Below, piece after piece: positions 60,732-64,000 of a stretch of DNA of 64,000 bases. Location of the stretch: assembly GCA_024123955.1 (NCBI GenBank), contig CP099652.1:1922001-1986000 (forward strand), read 5' to 3'. The stretch comes from Oxalobacteraceae bacterium OTU3CINTB1 (GTDB taxonomy: Bacteria > Pseudomonadota > Gammaproteobacteria > Burkholderiales > Burkholderiaceae_D). Position 1 is the first letter of the stretch. Each line of letters opens with the position of its first letter. The notes beneath the pieces are model-generated. The model had not been told where the DNA came from, ran no database searches, and saw only the letters and a program-made list of their open reading frames with translations. Position numbers and translations under genes: made by a program.

Positions 60732-62291
60732 ATGTCCCAAACTACTTCGTCCGGATCGAAGACCGCCAAGCGCGCCGTCGCCGCCGTGGCCGTACTGGCC
60801 GCGATCGGCGCGGGCGGTGCGGTGGTGGTCCACCAGAACAGCGCGACGGCCGCCGGCGGCGCTCCTGTGGCCGCCGTGGCAACAGCGGCTGCGCCCGCCG
60901 CCGCCCAAGCTGCGCCGCAGGCGGTGCCGGCGCCCAGCATCTCGCTGCCGGACTTTAGCGTCGTGGCCGCCCACAACGGCCCGGCCGTGGTCAACATCAA
61001 CGTCACCGGCAGCGTCAAGACCTCGTACGACGGCAGCGGCCAGGCCGGTCCAGGCCGCGGCGACGCCTTCGGCGACGACCCCTTCATGGAATTCTTCCGC
61101 CGCTTCCAGGGCCAGCAGCAGCCGCGCGGCCAGCGCGAAATGCCGACCCACGGCATGGGCTCGGGCTTCATCATCAGCGCCGACGGCATCATCCTGACCA
61201 ACGCCCACGTGGTGCGCGACGCCCGCGAAGTGGTCGTCAAACTGACCGACCGCCGCGAATTCCGCGCCAAGGTGCTCGGCTCCGATCCCAAGACCGACGT
61301 CGCCGTGCTCAAGATCGACGCCAAGAACCTGCCGGTCGTGCCGCTGGCCAAGACCGACAACCTGAAGGTGGGCGAATGGGTGCTGGCGATCGGCTCGCCA
61401 TACGGCCTCGACAACACCGTCACCGCCGGCGTGGTCAGCGCCAAGGGCCGCTCGCTGCCGGACGATTCGTACGTGCCGTTCATCCAGACCGACGTCGCCG
61501 TCAATCCCGGCAACTCGGGCGGGCCGCTGTTCAACACCCGCGGCGAGGTGGTCGGCATCAACTCGCAGATCTACAGCCAGACCGGCGGCTACCAGGGCCT
61601 GTCGTTCGCCATCCCGATCGACGTCGCCACCAAGATCAAGGACCAGATCGTCTCCAAGGGCAAGGTCGAACACGCCAAGCTGGGCGTGACGGTGCAGGAG
61701 ATCGACCAGAGCTTCGCCGATTCGTTTAACCTGGCCACGCCGGAAGGCGCGCTGGTGGCCAACGTCGAACGCGGCGGTCCGGCCGACAAGGCCGGCCTGC
61801 GTCCGGGCGACGTGGTGCGCACGATGAACGGCCAGAAGATCGTCAGCTCGATCGACCTGCCGGCCATGGTCGGCCTGGCCCAGCCGGGCTCGAAGATCAA
61901 CCTCGAGGTGTGGCGCAACGGCAAACTGGTGCCGCTGACGGCGACCCTGGGCAATGCCAACGATAAAGTCGCCGCCCTGGCCGACCGTAGCGAGCGCGGC
62001 GAGCGCGGCGACCAGGGCGCCGCCAAGCTGCGCCTGGGCTTGTCGCTGCGTCCGCTCGACCAGATGGAGCGGCGCCAGTCCGGCATCCCCGGCGGCCTGG
62101 TGATCGAGGACGCCGGCGGCGCGGCCGCCAACGCCGGCATCCAGCCGGGCGACGTGCTGCTGTCGGTAAACGGGCTGGCGGTGAACACCGTCGACCAGGT
62201 GCGCCAGGTGGTCGACAAGTCCGGCAAGTCGGTGGCGTTGCTGATCCAGCGCGGAGATGAGAGAATCTTCATCCCGGTGCGGCTGGGGTAA
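60732..62291 (+). CDS. Do-family periplasmic serine protease (DegP/DegQ/MucD)
   Basis: The 519-aa protein has an N-terminal hydrophobic signal or anchor (AKRAVAAVAVLAAIGAGGAVVVH), an Ala/Pro-rich linker and a trypsin-like protease domain with all three catalytic residues (His in LTNAHVVRDA, Asp in PKTDVAVLKID, Ser in NPGNSGGPLFN). Two PDZ domains follow (KLGVTVQEIDQSFADSF onward, and LRLGLSLRPL onward). It degrades or refolds damaged envelope proteins. GGAG lies 6 nt before the ATG; an in-frame GTG 6 bases upstream is less likely. It stands directly before a two-component system, 62 bp away. Confidence 0.94.
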   Translation: MSQTTSSGSKTAKRAVAAVAVLAAIGAGGAVVVHQNSATAAGGAPVAAVATAAAPAAAQAAPQAVPAPSISLPDFSVVAAHNGPAVVNINVTGSVKTSYDGSGQAGPGRGDAFGDDPFMEFFRRFQGQQQPRGQREMPTHGMGSGFIISADGIILTNAHVVRDAREVVVKLTDRREFRAKVLGSDPKTDVAVLKIDAKNLPVVPLAKTDNLKVGEWVLAIGSPYGLDNTVTAGVVSAKGRSLPDDSYVPFIQTDVAVNPGNSGGPLFNTRGEVVGINSQIYSQTGGYQGLSFAIPIDVATKIKDQIVSKGKVEHAKLGVTVQEIDQSFADSFNLATPEGALVANVERGGPADKAGLRPGDVVRTMNGQKIVSSIDLPAMVGLAQPGSKINLEVWRNGKLVPLTATLGNANDKVAALADRSERGERGDQGAAKLRLGLSLRPLDQMERRQSGIPGGLVIEDAGGAAANAGIQPGDVLLSVNGLAVNTVDQVRQVVDKSGKSVALLIQRGDERIFIPVRLG

Positions 62292-62353
62292 TCAAAAACC
62301 GGTCATTTGCAACCCCTCTGGCGGAATTCGACAATAACAAGAAAGGAAACACC

Positions 62354-63013
62354 ATGCGACTTCTGCTGGTAGAAGACGACACGATGATCGGCGAAGTGGT
62401 GCTCGACCTGCTGCGGGCCGAGCACTACGCGGTCGACTGGGTCAAGGACGGCGACATGGCCGACACCGCGCTGCAAACGCAAACCTACGACCTGGTGCTG
62501 CTGGACCTGGGCCTGCCGCGCAAGGACGGCCTCGAAGTGCTGCGTTCGATGCGCGCGCGCAAGGAGCTGACCCCGGTCCTGGTGGCCACCGCGCGCGACG
62601 CCAAGGAGCAGCGCATCGCCGGCCTCGACGCCGGCGCCGACGACTACGTGCTCAAACCCTACGACCTCGACGAGCTGCTGGCGCGCATCCGCGCCTTGTT
62701 GCGCCGCTCGGCCGGTCGCGCCGAGCCGGTGTTTGAGCATGGCAACGTCTCGGTCAACCCGCAAACGCGCGAAGTGATCGCCGACGGCAAGCCGGTCAAC
62801 CTGTCGGCGCGCGAATGGGCCGTGCTGGAAGCCTTGATCGCCCGGCCCGGCATCGTGCTGTCGCGGCACCAGCTCGAAGAGAAGTTGTACAGCTGGAAGG
62901 ACGAGGTCAACAGCAACGCCGTCGAGGTCTACATCCACGGCCTGCGCAAAAAACTCGGCGCCGAGCTGATCCAGAACGTGCGCGGCCTCGGCTACATGGT
63001 GCCCAAGCTATGA
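62354..63013 (+). CDS. OmpR/PhoB-family response regulator (QseB/PmrA-like)
   Basis: The 219-aa regulator has an N-terminal receiver (MRLLLVEDDTMIGEVVLDLL, phosphoacceptor in YDLVLLDLGLPRKDG, Lys in DYVLKPYDLDELLARIRALLRR) and a C-terminal winged helix (LSAREWAVLEALIARPGIVLSRHQLEEKLYSWKDEVNSNAVEVYIHGLRKKLG). The pattern is that of the QseB/PmrA subgroup. AAGGAAA precedes the ATG. The last base of its stop is shared with the kinase start (ATGA), indicating coupling. The adjacent Do-type protease may be a target. Confidence 0.94.
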   Translation: MRLLLVEDDTMIGEVVLDLLRAEHYAVDWVKDGDMADTALQTQTYDLVLLDLGLPRKDGLEVLRSMRARKELTPVLVATARDAKEQRIAGLDAGADDYVLKPYDLDELLARIRALLRRSAGRAEPVFEHGNVSVNPQTREVIADGKPVNLSAREWAVLEALIARPGIVLSRHQLEEKLYSWKDEVNSNAVEVYIHGLRKKLGAELIQNVRGLGYMVPKL

Positions 63014-64000
63014 AGGTGAAGGTCAAGATGCCCTCGCTGCCATCGTTGCCGCGGGTGCCGGTGGTGACGCACTCGCTGCGCGGCAGGCTGCTGTGGTTTC
63101 TGCTGGCGGCCATCACCATGGCGGCCATCGCCCAGGCGCTGATCGCCTACCGCAGCGCGCTGAGCGACGCCGACCAGATCTTCGACTACCACATGCAGCA
63201 AATGGCCATGTCGCTGCGCTCGAGCGCGACCCTGACCAACAAGGCCGCCGACGCCGTGGCCGACCCCGAAAACGACGACCTCGTGGTGCAGGTCTGGACC
63301 CCGGACGGCGCCCAGGTGTTCCGCTCGCTGTCGCGCGCGGCGCTGCCGCAGCGCGCCGTGCTGGGTTTTTCCAACGTCAAGGCCAACAACACCACCTACC
63401 GCATCTTCTCGGTGCAAACCAGCAACCAGACGGTGCAGGTGGCCCAGGACATGGCGGTGCGCCAGCGCATGGCCGGCACCCTGGCGCTGCGCACGGTCGG
63501 CCCGATCGCCGTGATGGCGCCGATTTTGATGCTGGTGGTGTGGTGGGTCGTCAGCGGCTCGCTCGCGCCGGTGTCGCGCGTCAAACGCCAGGTGGCCGCG
63601 CGCCAGGCCGACGATTTGTCGCCGGTGTCGGAAAACGATTTACCGGACGAGGTGCTGCCGCTGGTCCATGAACTGAACTTGCTGTTCGGCCGCGTGCGCA
63701 CCGCCTTCGAGGCGCAACAACATTTTGTGGCCGACGCCGCCCACGAACTGCGCTCGCCGCTGGCCGCGCTCAAGCTCCAGGTGCTCAGCCTGGGCCGCGC
63801 GCAGGACGAGGCCGCGCGCAACGTCGCCATCGGCCGCGTGACGGCCGGCATCGAGCGCGCCACCCGGCTGGTCGAGCAATTGCTGGTGCTGGCGCGCCAG
63901 GAGGGCTCGGTCGACGACGCGCGGCTCGAGGCGCTGAGCCTGTCGGACCTGCTCAAGCGCACCCTGGGCGACATGGCCGGCCTGGCGCAGGCGCGCCAGA
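63010..64000 (+). CDS. Sensor histidine kinase (QseC-like), truncated by window end
   Basis: 330 codons are visible. The N-terminal basic stretch is followed by a first membrane helix (about residues 28-47), a periplasmic region of about 105 residues (HMQQMAMSLRSSATLTNKAAD...), a second membrane helix (about 158-182, VGPIAVMAPILMLVVWWVVSGSL), a HAMP linker and the HisKA motif FVADAAHELRSPLAALKLQ with the phosphoacceptor His. The ATPase domain lies beyond the right edge. It overlaps the response regulator gene by 4 bases and is its cognate kinase. The periplasmic signal cannot be inferred. Confidence 0.93.
   Translation, partial: MKVKVKMPSLPSLPRVPVVTHSLRGRLLWFLLAAITMAAIAQALIAYRSALSDADQIFDYHMQQMAMSLRSSATLTNKAADAVADPENDDLVVQVWTPDGAQVFRSLSRAALPQRAVLGFSNVKANNTTYRIFSVQTSNQTVQVAQDMAVRQRMAGTLALRTVGPIAVMAPILMLVVWWVVSGSLAPVSRVKRQVAARQADDLSPVSENDLPDEVLPLVHELNLLFGRVRTAFEAQQHFVADAAHELRSPLAALKLQVLSLGRAQDEAARNVAIGRVTAGIERATRLVEQLLVLARQEGSVDDARLEALSLSDLLKRTLGDMAGLAQARQ

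Overview
The window is GC-rich (about two thirds G+C by eye) chromosomal DNA from a betaproteobacterium. The best fit is Oxalobacteraceae (Massilia/Duganella/Janthinobacterium group). This rests on gene content and order (gmk-rpoZ-spoT, yicC-kinase-phosphatase-rph-rdgB-hemW, an Entner-Doudoroff cluster with HexR, imuA-imuB) and on protein style. No rRNA, tRNA, CRISPR array, phage or complete insertion sequence was recognised. The genus assignment is inference from recall, not a search.

Layout. 1-3.3 kb: edge of a membrane protein, greB, and a tandem pair of orphan periplasmic binding-protein-like genes. 3.3-9.7 kb (minus strand): spoT, rpoZ, gmk and yicC, with a DUF72 gene, a small monooxygenase and a PIN-domain toxin-antitoxin pair between gmk and yicC. 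9.8-15.7 kb (plus): Ser/Thr kinase, PP2C phosphatase, rph, a sugar-binding-type periplasmic protein, rdgB, hemW. 15.7-24.6 kb (minus): chemoreceptor, patatin, and an RND efflux operon. 24.9-28 kb: transaldolase, and a response regulator with a KaiC-type double ATPase. 28-36 kb: the glucose-6-phosphate/Entner-Doudoroff block (hexR, zwf, lactonase, pgi, edd, eda), with four similar 14-bp sites that fit HexR operators. 36-43 kb: LysR/quinone reductase pair, small hypothetical genes, a second toxin-antitoxin pair, a P450, and a response regulator-CheC-GGDEF operon. 43-50 kb: rpiA, yggX, argA, hrpA. 50-59 kb: PHA-depolymerase-like esterase, hydrolases, an Na+/H+ antiporter-like protein, SOS-type imuA-imuB, an M61 peptidase. 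59-64 kb: an RHH-type gene with a striking upstream repeat array, a heat-shock gene with a sigma-32-like promoter and a ROSE-like RNA thermometer, a DegP/DegQ protease, and a two-component system running off the right edge.

How it fits together. Central metabolism is unusually dense: zwf, a lactonase, pgi, edd, eda, tal and rpiA cover Entner-Doudoroff and part of the pentose phosphate pathway. Stress functions cluster on the right (SOS mutagenesis, small heat-shock protein, periplasmic protease, envelope-type two-component system). Signalling genes (ppGpp, kinase/phosphatase, KaiC/receiver, CheC/c-di-GMP, chemoreceptor) are spread throughout.

The least explained items are: (i) the 10-bp-phased inverted repeat array at 59361-59484 abutting a ribbon-helix-helix gene; (ii) the CTTGAAA-promoter plus ROSE-like leader at 59982-60076; (iii) a dispersed family of GGGGTC...GACCCC palindromes, one sitting in frame inside a coding sequence; (iv) a probable domain-swapped antitoxin; (v) several genes whose -10 hexamer lies only 6-7 bp before the ATG, suggesting leaderless transcripts.
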